NCBI GenBank assembly: GCA_964411785.1
Contig: CAYPMJ010000066.1
Span: forward strand, 1-10,648
Direction of reading: 5' to 3'
Source: RUG626 sp964411785
Lineage (GTDB): Bacteria; Bacillota; Clostridia; Oscillospirales; Oscillospiraceae
DNA length: 10,648 nt
In this document: positions 1-6,352 of the stretch, piece by piece
Position numbering within the stretch: the stretch's first letter is position 1
How the letters are laid out: the number at the start of each line of letters is the position of its first letter
Translations under genes and position numbers: made by a program
Notes under the pieces: generated by a model
The model's database searches: none
What the model was told of the DNA's origin: nothing
Seen by the model: the letters and a program-made list of their open reading frames with translations, nothing else

Positions 1-333
1 GGTGTTGCAGAAATATACCGGTTTAATTGCATGCCAATCCTGCAAAATTTCACTCGCATGACCCATGGACAGATAGACAGATTGGGTTAATTGAATTTCA
101 GTGCAAATACCCTCATTTATATATGGCCGATGAATGTCAAATCTGACATCTTTTTCGAAGCTTTCCAAAAATAATTTCGCTTGAATTTCTTTTTGATTCA
201 GAGCAATAATAAGTTGAGCCATTGGTTCTTCCTCCCAGGTTATGCTGAGTTTGTCCAATTCATCATTATACCTGGAGGCTGAACCACTGGCTCTCCCTTT
301 TTTCAATTTACACCATTTTCCGGTCACGGCCAT
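1..333 (-). CDS. Unrecognised protein, N-terminal 111 codons, cut by left window edge
   Basis: On the minus strand an uninterrupted frame runs from an ATG at 333-331 to the window edge. The ATG is preceded by GGAGGAGG at ideal spacing (6 bases). A second in-frame ATG at 222-220 (MAQLIIALNQ...) also has a good site (GGGAGG, about 8 bases upstream), so the true start could be either one. The longer product begins MAVTGKWCKLKKGRASG and is basic at first, with an acidic stretch before the second Met; the part after the second Met looks like an ordinary folded soluble protein with no membrane segment or signal peptide. I do not recognise the family and assign no function. It lies 80 bases downstream of the DUF4367 gene on the same strand, so it may be cotranscribed, but its lower GC and own strong ribosome binding site are equally compatible with an independent accessory gene. 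Confidence 0.6.
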   Translation of the reverse strand, partial: MAVTGKWCKLKKGRASGSASRYNDELDKLSITWEEEPMAQLIIALNQKEIQAKLFLESFEKDVRFDIHRPYINEGICTEIQLTQSVYLSMGHASEILQDWHAIKPVYFCNT

Positions 334-413
334 TCATCACCTCCTCCCCGCTATATGACGGCACTCCGACCCGATTCTGTGCACCGTTTTAAAAATATTT
401 ATCTGCCTCGATA

Positions 414-1097
414 CTACTCGGGTATACGATCCTCATCAGTAATACTCTCGGCAATTTTTATCATTTCCTCGCCTGAACAATGCGCCGATATCAGGAAAAT
501 TACGCCCTTTTCTTCATCACTCCATACAAGGGTATTTGCGTTTCCCTCCCGTCGATCAAGATACAGGTCAGCAACTGCATCCCCTACATGGACGGTCTGA
601 ATATCTGTTTCCCGGGTCTCAACGTACACATTAGCAGAAGTGCTGTAACTAAAAGAAAGAAGACACCCTTCCTCGCTATTTGTGTATATTATAACTGCAT
701 AAGTATATGCCATAAATCGATTTGACTCGCAATATCCATCTGGAATCCAAGCGGGATAGTACACACTTTCCGGGAGCTCCCTGTCCTCACCCCCATATGT
801 ATATAAAACCCCGTTTTCTCCAAAAATATCTCTTACCCATTTAGTAAAGGCCGCTCTTGCATCAGTGCTGAAGGCGAGCACACTGCCTGCTCCAAGTAAG
901 ATGACAAGCAGAATACAGGCCACTGCCCTCCACGACCAATATCTGATCGGATGATCTGTTCTGCTGACCAGCCTCTTCATTCTGCGTCTGAATGCCGGTG
1001 AGAATTGGGCCTCACACTCCTCCGGCTCCGGTAAAGCCGAAAGGAGTTCCTTCTCGGCCTCCCGCGCCGCTTCAGACAGCCTTTCATCGGAAATCAT
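414..1097 (-). CDS. Membrane-anchored DUF4367 protein, probable anti-sigma factor
   Basis: The 227-residue product has a charged cytoplasmic N-terminus (residues 1-52, with RRRMKR just before the membrane), a single transmembrane segment at about 56-76 (rich in Ala, Leu, Ile and Val), and an extracellular C-terminal domain of about 150 residues. The end of that domain, LVWSDEEKGVIFLISAHCSG followed by EEMIKIAESI, matches the usual ending of DUF4367 domains (a Trp, an aromatic or hydrophobic strand, then a 'KIAESI' helix). The start codon overlaps the stop of the sigma-factor gene in an ATGA, with GGAGGAGGG about seven bases upstream inside that gene, so the two are translationally coupled. 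Coupling to an ECF sigma factor plus the one-pass topology suggests the N-terminus holds the sigma factor at the membrane until the outer domain senses a signal. That role is inferred; no zinc-binding anti-sigma motif (HxxxCxxC) is visible. Confidence 0.85.
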   Translation of the reverse strand: MISDERLSEAAREAEKELLSALPEPEECEAQFSPAFRRRMKRLVSRTDHPIRYWSWRAVACILLVILLGAGSVLAFSTDARAAFTKWVRDIFGENGVLYTYGGEDRELPESVYYPAWIPDGYCESNRFMAYTYAVIIYTNSEEGCLLSFSYSTSANVYVETRETDIQTVHVGDAVADLYLDRREGNANTLVWSDEEKGVIFLISAHCSGEEMIKIAESITDEDRIPE

Positions 1098-1612
1098 GTG
1101 ACGCCCTCCTCCCTGCAGATTTCTTCCAGTTTCTTCTTTGCCCTCTGATCCAGCTTGCTGGCCGTCTCGGGACTTATACCCAATAATTCAGCAACCTCTT
1201 TTGTGGAATATCCGTGACTGTACTTAAGCAGGATGACCTCCCTGTACCGTGGCGGAAGCTTCATGATACACCGCATCAGGTCATCTTCTCCCGACGGCGT
1301 ATATGTAATGTCCAGTTCATCCTCATTGAATTCCTCGCACTCATGCTCCGTTCTCTTCCGATGGAGATCTATGGCTTTTCGCTCCACAATGACATAAACA
1401 TAACTGCGTGTCCGCAGACTCTTCGGAGCTTCAATATCGTCAATATGCTTCGCGATACTGAGAAAGGCATTATGGACCGCATCCTCAGCGTCCTGCTGAT
1501 TTTCCAGAATGCGGTATGCAACCTGATACATAAACGCCCGGTAGTGCAGATAGACCTGCTCAAATTTTGCTTTATCAGACGGATTGTCAATCGTCTGCAA
1601 ATAGATAATCAC
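1094..1612 (-). CDS. ECF-type RNA polymerase sigma factor
   Basis: A sigma-70 family protein of about 172 residues with only regions 2 and 4. Region 2 is the segment FEQVYLHYRAFMYQVAYRIL followed by ENQQDAEDAVHNAFLSIAKHI, the core-polymerase and -10 binding part. Region 4 is LPPRYREVILLKYSHGYSTK followed by EVAELLGISPETASKLDQRAKKKL, a helix-turn-helix for the -35 element. The frame can start at GTG 1624-1622 (176 residues, MTEVV...), but relatives usually begin at the segment M-I-x-Y-L-Q-x-I. The GTG at 1612-1610 gives exactly that and has GAGGTG nine bases upstream, so I prefer it. The gene starts about 50 bases after the rqcH stop with no terminator between them and is coupled by a 4-base overlap to the DUF4367 gene. 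It probably directs transcription of an envelope or stress regulon; its target promoters cannot be deduced here. Confidence 0.92.
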   Translation of the reverse strand: MIIYLQTIDNPSDKAKFEQVYLHYRAFMYQVAYRILENQQDAEDAVHNAFLSIAKHIDDIEAPKSLRTRSYVYVIVERKAIDLHRKRTEHECEEFNEDELDITYTPSGEDDLMRCIMKLPPRYREVILLKYSHGYSTKEVAELLGISPETASKLDQRAKKKLEEICREEGVT

Positions 1613-1665
1613 AACCTCTGTCACCTCGCTCCCGATCGCAGAACCTGCTCAGGGCGATCCGCGAT

Positions 1666-3423
1666 TTATTTTCTGAGCCTCGCGGCAAGTCCCTCATCGG
1701 GGACTGCCAGAACGGTTCTGTAATCTGTGTATATGACCATCCCGGGCCGGGCGCCAGCCGGCTTCTTTACATGTCTGACCAGAGTGCAGTCAACCGGCAC
1801 CTTGCCGGATTTCCTTCCCTGGGAATACGTCGCAGCAAGTGACGCGGCCTCGAGTATGGTCTGCTCGTCAGGCTCCCGCCCCTGACAGGAGATCACCACG
1901 TGGCTGCCGTGTACCTTCTGGGTGTGCAGCCATAAATCTGTCTTAGCTGATCCCTTTAACGTCAGGGCGTCGTTCTGCGCGTTGTTTCGCCCCACGCGGA
2001 TTTCGAACCCTCCGCTCGACTGGAACCGGAGCGGGCCTGCCGGTGACGGCCTCCGTTCCCGCTTGCTTCCCTTTGTCCCGCGGAGAATACCCGTGTCCAA
2101 CAGCTCCAGCCGTATCTCCTGAAGCTCCCGCTCGTTCTCCGCCCGCTCAAGCTCGTCAAGGACACTCTCAAGATATTCAAGCTCCTCCTCCCCTGCCGCT
2201 ATGCGCTCTGCAAGGTGGACCTGGGCGCTCTTCCTGCGGCTGTATTCCCTGTAATACCTCGCCGCGTTCTGCTGGGGAGTTTTCAGCGGGTCCAGACGTA
2301 TCTCCCGCTCCCCGCCATTAAAGTAGTCCTCTGCCCTCAGCACTGTATCGCCCTTCTTCATCCTGTATATATTCGCCGTAATCAGATCCCCGCACTCGCG
2401 CAGCTCTTCCCGGTTTTCTGTCTCAAGAAGCTCCCCGCGCTGAAGCGCCAGGCGCTTCACTGCCCGGTCCCTCGCGTTCCTCACTGTCCGCGTCAGCTCA
2501 CGGGAGCGGCCTCTGCGCCTCTCCTCCTCGTCCCTTTTGCCGCAGAAGCTGTCCAGAAGCGCTGAAAAGCTCTCCTGCTCTCTCAGCGTATACCCTGGCC
2601 CATATTGCATTATTGGCATATAGGAAAATTCAAACGGCACTCCATCAGGTCCAGTCAGCATATACGGTCTGAAGCCGCCTGTCCTGATACTCTCCGCAAG
2701 CTCGGTAAGACGCCTCAGAATCGCTTGGCCGCCATCCAGCTCCCGTGCCTGCACTGCCCTTATCGCTGTATCTGCGTATGCCTGGAAACACAGCTCCCGT
2801 GCTGTCAGGGGGGAGATGCCAAGAAACTCCCTTACAAGCTGTCTCTCCAGCGTCTCCCCTCCCTCGCCGGCGAAAAGCCGTTCCCGAAGCTCCTCCTCCG
2901 AAAGCTCCGGCAGCGACGCCTTGTTCTGCGGCGGGGGAGGCAGATATCTGAGTCCTGGCAGCACAGCGCGCCTCTCCCCAAGTGCTCCCACGCGAGTAAG
3001 GCAATCCGTAATCAGCTTATCCCCGTCTGTGAGTATCACATTCGCGCTCCTGCCGAGAAGCTCAACTATCAGAAACCGCTCTTCACCCTCCCCAAAAAGG
3101 CCCGGTGCAGCAAGCTTCAACTCTATCATCCTCTCAAAGGGCGGCTGTGTAATGGAAATGATCCGCGCCCCGGTCAGATGCTTGCGCAGCAGCATGCAGA
3201 ACATCGGCGGCTCCTGTGGATGCTCATAATCCAGCGTGGTCAGATGAAGCCTGGGTACGCCTCCTCCGCCTCCTATAAGTAGCTCAAAGCGTCCCCTGCT
3301 GCCGCGTAAGCTAAGTACAACTGTCCCACGGGCAGGTTCGTTGACCTTCTCTATTCTTGCTCCTGTCAGGTCCGGCGCAAGCTCGGAGACCAGGCAGCTT
3401 AAAAATATCGAATCCATTGCCAT
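1666..3423 (-). CDS. rqcH: Rqc2 homologue RqcH, NFACT family ribosome quality control protein
   Basis: RqcH binds peptidyl-tRNA-blocked 50S subunits and recruits tRNA-Ala to extend the stalled chain with alanine, marking it for degradation; older annotations call it fibronectin-binding protein FbpA. The 585-residue product has the full architecture: NFACT-N domain (from MAMDSIFLSCLVSEL, with a Gly-rich strand IGGGGG near residue 50), helix-hairpin-helix-like middle, a long charged coiled-coil segment (about 295-445, rich in Glu and Arg), and a C-terminal NFACT-R domain with the motif TDLWLHTQKVHGSHVVI. Length matches the family. The position of the functional Asp97-Arg98 pair of the Bacillus protein reads Glu97-Arg98 here (PFERMIEL). 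The start has GGAGG nearby, inside the end of mrnC, one base after the mrnC stop, so the two are translationally linked. The downstream sigma-factor gene follows closely. Confidence 0.95.
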   Translation of the reverse strand: MAMDSIFLSCLVSELAPDLTGARIEKVNEPARGTVVLSLRGSRGRFELLIGGGGGVPRLHLTTLDYEHPQEPPMFCMLLRKHLTGARIISITQPPFERMIELKLAAPGLFGEGEERFLIVELLGRSANVILTDGDKLITDCLTRVGALGERRAVLPGLRYLPPPPQNKASLPELSEEELRERLFAGEGGETLERQLVREFLGISPLTARELCFQAYADTAIRAVQARELDGGQAILRRLTELAESIRTGGFRPYMLTGPDGVPFEFSYMPIMQYGPGYTLREQESFSALLDSFCGKRDEEERRRGRSRELTRTVRNARDRAVKRLALQRGELLETENREELRECGDLITANIYRMKKGDTVLRAEDYFNGGEREIRLDPLKTPQQNAARYYREYSRRKSAQVHLAERIAAGEEELEYLESVLDELERAENERELQEIRLELLDTGILRGTKGSKRERRPSPAGPLRFQSSGGFEIRVGRNNAQNDALTLKGSAKTDLWLHTQKVHGSHVVISCQGREPDEQTILEAASLAATYSQGRKSGKVPVDCTLVRHVKKPAGARPGMVIYTDYRTVLAVPDEGLAARLRK

Positions 3424-3424
3424 T

Positions 3425-3829
3425 TTACTTTCCTCCCTCCAGCGCTGCGGAAAAGAGCTGATTCAGCCGCTCCCTCTCCCCTCTCAGATAGAGAAACCCA
3501 AACAGCGCCTCAAGTCCTGTGGCCGCATGGTACTCTCCCGGTGTGGCCTTTGGGGGTATCCCGTTCACATGGGCGTTCCGTCCTCTCCTGAATACCTCTG
3601 CCTCCTCTTCCGTCAGCATCGGCATAAGCCGCTCCATCGCCAGCGCCTGGGCCGGCGCCGACACTATCTCCACTGCCGCACGGTGCAGACCTCTGTTCGT
3701 CTCCTTGCCAGACTCTGCAAGATACACCCGCGTCATAAGCTCATACACCGCGTCGCCTATATACGCAAGCCCGAGGGTCGATATCTCGTGCAGCATTTTC
3801 TCCGGAAATTCTATGGAAAGGTAATCCAT
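3425..3829 (-). CDS. mrnC: Mini-ribonuclease III
   Basis: Mini-III is a dimeric RNase III catalytic domain without a double-stranded-RNA binding domain; in Bacillus it trims the ends of 23S rRNA. The product (134 residues from the chosen start) shows LAYIGDAVYEL at residues 21-31, with the catalytic Asp at 26, then RRGRNAHV at 81-88, and the C-terminal ATGLEALFGFLYL (103-115) with the second acidic residue. The family is usually 120-145 residues, so the gene is complete. The frame is open further upstream to an ATG at 3874-3872, but that start has no ribosome binding site and adds a Cys/Arg-rich extension atypical of the family, so I use the ATG at 3829-3827 (MDYLSIEF...), preceded by GAGAGGG at a somewhat long distance. 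It is the first gene of the minus-strand unit leading into rqcH. Confidence 0.93.
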   Translation of the reverse strand: MDYLSIEFPEKMLHEISTLGLAYIGDAVYELMTRVYLAESGKETNRGLHRAAVEIVSAPAQALAMERLMPMLTEEEAEVFRRGRNAHVNGIPPKATPGEYHAATGLEALFGFLYLRGERERLNQLFSAALEGGK

Positions 3830-3870
3830 TTTAAATCCACACCCTCTCTTTGAGCGTCCCGCACGGCAGA

Positions 3871-3947
3871 CCATGCGCTTAAAGCGCGCCCTTAATAAAG
3901 TATAATTTGGCCATGCGCCACCGGCGCGGCCTTAAATTAAGTATAAT
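3871..3947. repeat. Two-copy imperfect tandem repeat, period 40
   Basis: Copy A (3871-3906) and copy B (3911-3947) both begin CCATGCGC, pass through a GCGCG core and a CTTAA segment, and end AAGTATAAT. They align with a few substitutions and two one-base gaps. Each copy contains its own small inverted repeat: GCGCTT/AAGCGC in A, and GGCC..GCGCC / GGCGC..GGCC in B. The two TATAAT ends are -10-like but no good -35 box stands 16-18 bases upstream. The repeat lies between the divergently transcribed mrnC and marR genes and may belong to a dispersed intergenic repeat family. Confidence 0.75.
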
Positions 3948-3975
3948 AGCCACAACGGTGTTGTGGCTATTATAC
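3941..3975. repeat. Perfect 35-bp palindrome (16-bp arms, GGT centre)
   Basis: GTATAATAGCCACAAC at 3941-3956 is the exact reverse complement of 3960-3975, with GGT (3957-3959) in the middle. Each arm contains TATAAT, so a -10-like element points outward or inward on both strands. There is no T run after it, so it is not a typical terminator. It overlaps the end of tandem repeat copy B. Possible roles are a protein-binding operator for the divergent genes, a structured leader for mrnC, or a dispersed palindromic repeat. Confidence 0.85.
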
Positions 3976-4082
3976 CATACGAACCCCTCTCTGTCCAGCG
4001 GAGAGTGGGCGGCTGTGACAGCGGGCGGCGAATCCGACCTGGGCACGGCGTACCGTTGTTTCCGTGAAAAAGCCGGTAAACA

Positions 4083-4100
4083 CCCTTGACATTCAAAGGG
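4083..4100. promoter_or_regulatory. Candidate MarR operator over the -35 box
   Basis: CCCTTGA-CAT-TCAAAGGG is an inverted repeat with one unpaired A in the right arm; its core TTGA-CAT-TCAA (4086-4096) is perfect. It covers the -35 hexamer of the promoter for the adjacent marR gene. MarR proteins are winged-helix dimers that bind short palindromes and commonly repress their own operon, so this is the natural operator candidate. Binding itself is inferred. Confidence 0.55.
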
Positions 4101-4114
4101 CAATGGGATATAAT
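4086..4114 (+). promoter_or_regulatory. Perfect consensus sigma-A promoter of the marR-ABC operon
   Basis: TTGACA at 4086-4091 and TATAAT at 4109-4114 are both perfect and are separated by exactly 17 bases. Transcription is expected to begin near 4121, giving a leader of about 28 bases before the TTG start at 4149. Such a strong unassisted promoter fits an operon kept off by its own repressor. Confidence 0.95.
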
Positions 4115-4148
4115 ACGTCGCAAGCTACTTTTTAAGGGAGGGATAGGT

Positions 4149-4625
4149 TTGGATGCATCAATACCTCCGGAGAGAGTTGGTCCAAAGCTGAAGGCCATCT
4201 CCAACACTTTCCGGCGGACTGTGGACAATTCCATTGCGGAACTTGGCATGACAGGGGCTCAGTCCTTCATTCTGGGTTATCTCAGGGACCACAGAGAGTC
4301 GCCTCCATGTCAGCGGGACATCGAGACGGAATTCAACATCAAGCATCCCACCGCCACAGGTCTTCTAGGGCGGCTTGCCGAGAAGGGATACGTTGAGTTT
4401 CTTCCCGACGAACATGACCGAAGACTCAAACGCATAGTCATCACCGAGGCGGGAATCGATGCAGATAAGCAGACGCGCTCGCGTCTCAACAAGGCAGAGC
4501 AGTCTCTTGTCCGTGATTTTTCGGCGCAGGAGCTGTCGGAACTGCACCGACTTCTGGACAAGCTGATCCGGAATTCCGGTTTGCGCTGCGAAGGAGGGAA
4601 AGCACAATGTTCAAAAGAATTCTAG
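4149..4625 (+). CDS. MarR family transcriptional regulator
   Basis: A 158-residue winged-helix regulator. Residues about 8-30 form the dimerisation helix. The DNA-binding part follows: helix RDIETEFNIKHPTATGLLGR and the wing with the family hallmark DEHDRRLKRIVITEAG (the conserved 'DxRDxRxxxxxLT' region). A C-terminal helix completes the dimer interface. The start is TTG at 4149, seven bases after GGGAGGG. The frame stays open upstream to a TTG at 4086, but that codon is the -35 box of the promoter and lies before the transcription start, so a longer product is excluded. The gene's 3' end overlaps the first ABC gene by 19 bases, implying coupled translation. It likely represses the operon and releases on binding a small toxic compound; the ligand is unknown. 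Confidence 0.93.
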   Translation: MDASIPPERVGPKLKAISNTFRRTVDNSIAELGMTGAQSFILGYLRDHRESPPCQRDIETEFNIKHPTATGLLGRLAEKGYVEFLPDEHDRRLKRIVITEAGIDADKQTRSRLNKAEQSLVRDFSAQELSELHRLLDKLIRNSGLRCEGGKAQCSKEF

Positions 4626-6352
4626 GCTGCGTCAGGGAGTACAAGGTTGAGACCATTCTCACACCGATTTTCGTAGCCGGTGAGGTCGTCTTTGACTCGC
4701 TGATACCGCTTGTCATCGCCCGCCTCATTGACAAGGGCATCGAGGAGGGCAACATGCGCTACACTGTCCTCTCGGGGCTTGTGATGCTGCTGCTTGCGGC
4801 GCTCGGGATGCTTTGCGGAGCGCTCTCGGGACGCTATAACGCCATCTCCGCAGCCGGCTTCGGCAAGAATCTGCGTCACGACGTGTTCTACAAGATACAG
4901 GATTTCTCATTCTCCAATATTGACAAATTCAGTACCGGCGGGCTGGTGACGCGGCTCACCACCGATGTGACTAACATTCAGACGGCCTTTATGATGCTGA
5001 CGCGTGTGGCCGTCCGTGCGCCGCTTAACATGATATTCGCACTCGTTATGACCTTCACCATAAGCGTGAAGCTCTCGTGGATATACGTTGCGGCCATACC
5101 GGTTCTGGGTGCAGTTCTGCTTTTAATCGCGTCAAAGGCCCATGTGGTTTTTGAGAAGATGTTCGACGCCTACGACTGGCTCAATAATGTCATACAGGAA
5201 AATCTGCATGGCATACGCGTTGTCAAATCCTTCGTCCGGGAGGAGCATGAAAAGGGCAAGTTCCGCACGGCGTCACAGCAGATTTACGACTACTCCACCC
5301 GCGCCGAGAGACTGCTTGCCTTCAACCAGCCGGCCATGCAGACGGTGGTCTATACATGCATGATTCTCATTTCATGGTTCGGCTCGAAGATAGTTGTAAA
5401 TTCCGGCGCTACTGAGCTCACCGTCGGGGAGCTCACGAGCATGTTCACATACACCATGCAGATTCTCTCATCCCTGATGATGCTCTCCATGACGTATGTG
5501 ACGATAACGATGGCCCGCGCCGACGCGGACCGCATAGGCGAGGTGCTGAACGAGGAGCCCTCGATTGTTGATCCGGCGGACCCTGTCACCACGGTGGCCG
5601 ACGGGAGCATACGCCTTGACCACGTGGGCTTCAGTTACAAGGGCGACAAGGACAGGCTCTGCATGACGGACATTAACCTTGATATCCGTTCCGGGGAGCT
5701 TGTGGGGATAATCGGCGGCACAGGCTCCGGAAAATCGACGCTTGTCCAGCTGATACCTCGTCTCTATGACGCCACAGTGGGGACGGTCGAAGTTGGCGGA
5801 GTCGATGTGCGCAGCTATGCTCTGAAGCCGCTGCGAGACGCGGTGGCGATGGTGCTGCAGAAAAACGAGCTCTTCTCCGGGACAGTGAAGGAAAATCTTC
5901 GCTGGGGGAATGAGAGCGCCACAGACGATGAGCTTATTGAGGCGTGCAAGCTTGCACAGGCTGACGGCTTTATCCGTGAGCTCCCCAACGGCTATGATAC
6001 GCACATAGAACAGGGCGGGCGCAACGTCTCCGGCGGGCAGAAGCAGCGGCTCTGCATTGCCAGGGCGCTGTTGAAGAAGCCTAAAATACTCATTCTCGAC
6101 GACTCCACCAGCGCCGTGGACACGAGGACGGACTCCCTCATCCGCGCAGGGTTCCGGAGTTACATACCTGAGACGACGAAAATTATAATCGCTCAGCGCA
6201 TAACGTCGGTACAGGACGCTGACAAGATTGTCGTACTGGACGGCGGCCGCATAGTGGACGTTGGAACTCATGACGAGCTGCTCAAGCGAAGCGAGATATA
6301 CCGCGAGGTATACGTCTCACAGCAGAAAGGGGGAGACGAAAATGGCAAATAA
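4607..6352 (+). CDS. ABC exporter half-transporter with degenerate ATPase site (BmrC-like)
   Basis: A 581-residue type IV (B-family) ABC half-transporter: six transmembrane segments in residues 15-300 and a nucleotide-binding domain from about 335. Visible motifs are Walker A GGTGSGKS (370-377), Q-loop Gln418, a canonical signature VSGGQ (474-478) and Walker B ILILDD (494-499). The catalytic Glu position is Asp499 and the switch His is Gln530 (IIAQRIT). This is the pattern of the non-catalytic partner in heterodimeric exporters such as Bacillus BmrC (585 residues) or Thermotoga TM287. The ribosome binding site GGAGG lies just upstream inside marR, and the 3' end overlaps the next gene by 11 bases. 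With its partner it should pump drugs, lipids or peptides out of the cell; the substrate cannot be read from sequence. Confidence 0.95.
   Translation: MFKRILGCVREYKVETILTPIFVAGEVVFDSLIPLVIARLIDKGIEEGNMRYTVLSGLVMLLLAALGMLCGALSGRYNAISAAGFGKNLRHDVFYKIQDFSFSNIDKFSTGGLVTRLTTDVTNIQTAFMMLTRVAVRAPLNMIFALVMTFTISVKLSWIYVAAIPVLGAVLLLIASKAHVVFEKMFDAYDWLNNVIQENLHGIRVVKSFVREEHEKGKFRTASQQIYDYSTRAERLLAFNQPAMQTVVYTCMILISWFGSKIVVNSGATELTVGELTSMFTYTMQILSSLMMLSMTYVTITMARADADRIGEVLNEEPSIVDPADPVTTVADGSIRLDHVGFSYKGDKDRLCMTDINLDIRSGELVGIIGGTGSGKSTLVQLIPRLYDATVGTVEVGGVDVRSYALKPLRDAVAMVLQKNELFSGTVKENLRWGNESATDDELIEACKLAQADGFIRELPNGYDTHIEQGGRNVSGGQKQRLCIARALLKKPKILILDDSTSAVDTRTDSLIRAGFRSYIPETTKIIIAQRITSVQDADKIVVLDGGRIVDVGTHDELLKRSEIYREVYVSQQKGGDENGK

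Noticed and set aside
3941..3975. Reading the perfect palindrome as a Rho-independent terminator
   Set aside because: No T run follows on either strand, and the stem is AT-rich at its base; it lies upstream of both divergent genes, not after a gene.
3879..4103. Minus-strand frame in the mrnC-marR intergenic region (74 codons), with another at 3932-4249 and a plus-strand one at 3907-4089
   Set aside because: They run through the repeats, palindrome and promoter, lack ribosome binding sites, and have low-complexity or unfamiliar products.
5468..6271. Long minus-strand frame (267 codons) inside the first ABC gene, and a similar one at 7134-7886 in the second
   Set aside because: They are antisense shadows of strongly supported ABC transporter genes, produced by codon bias, with no recognisable domains.
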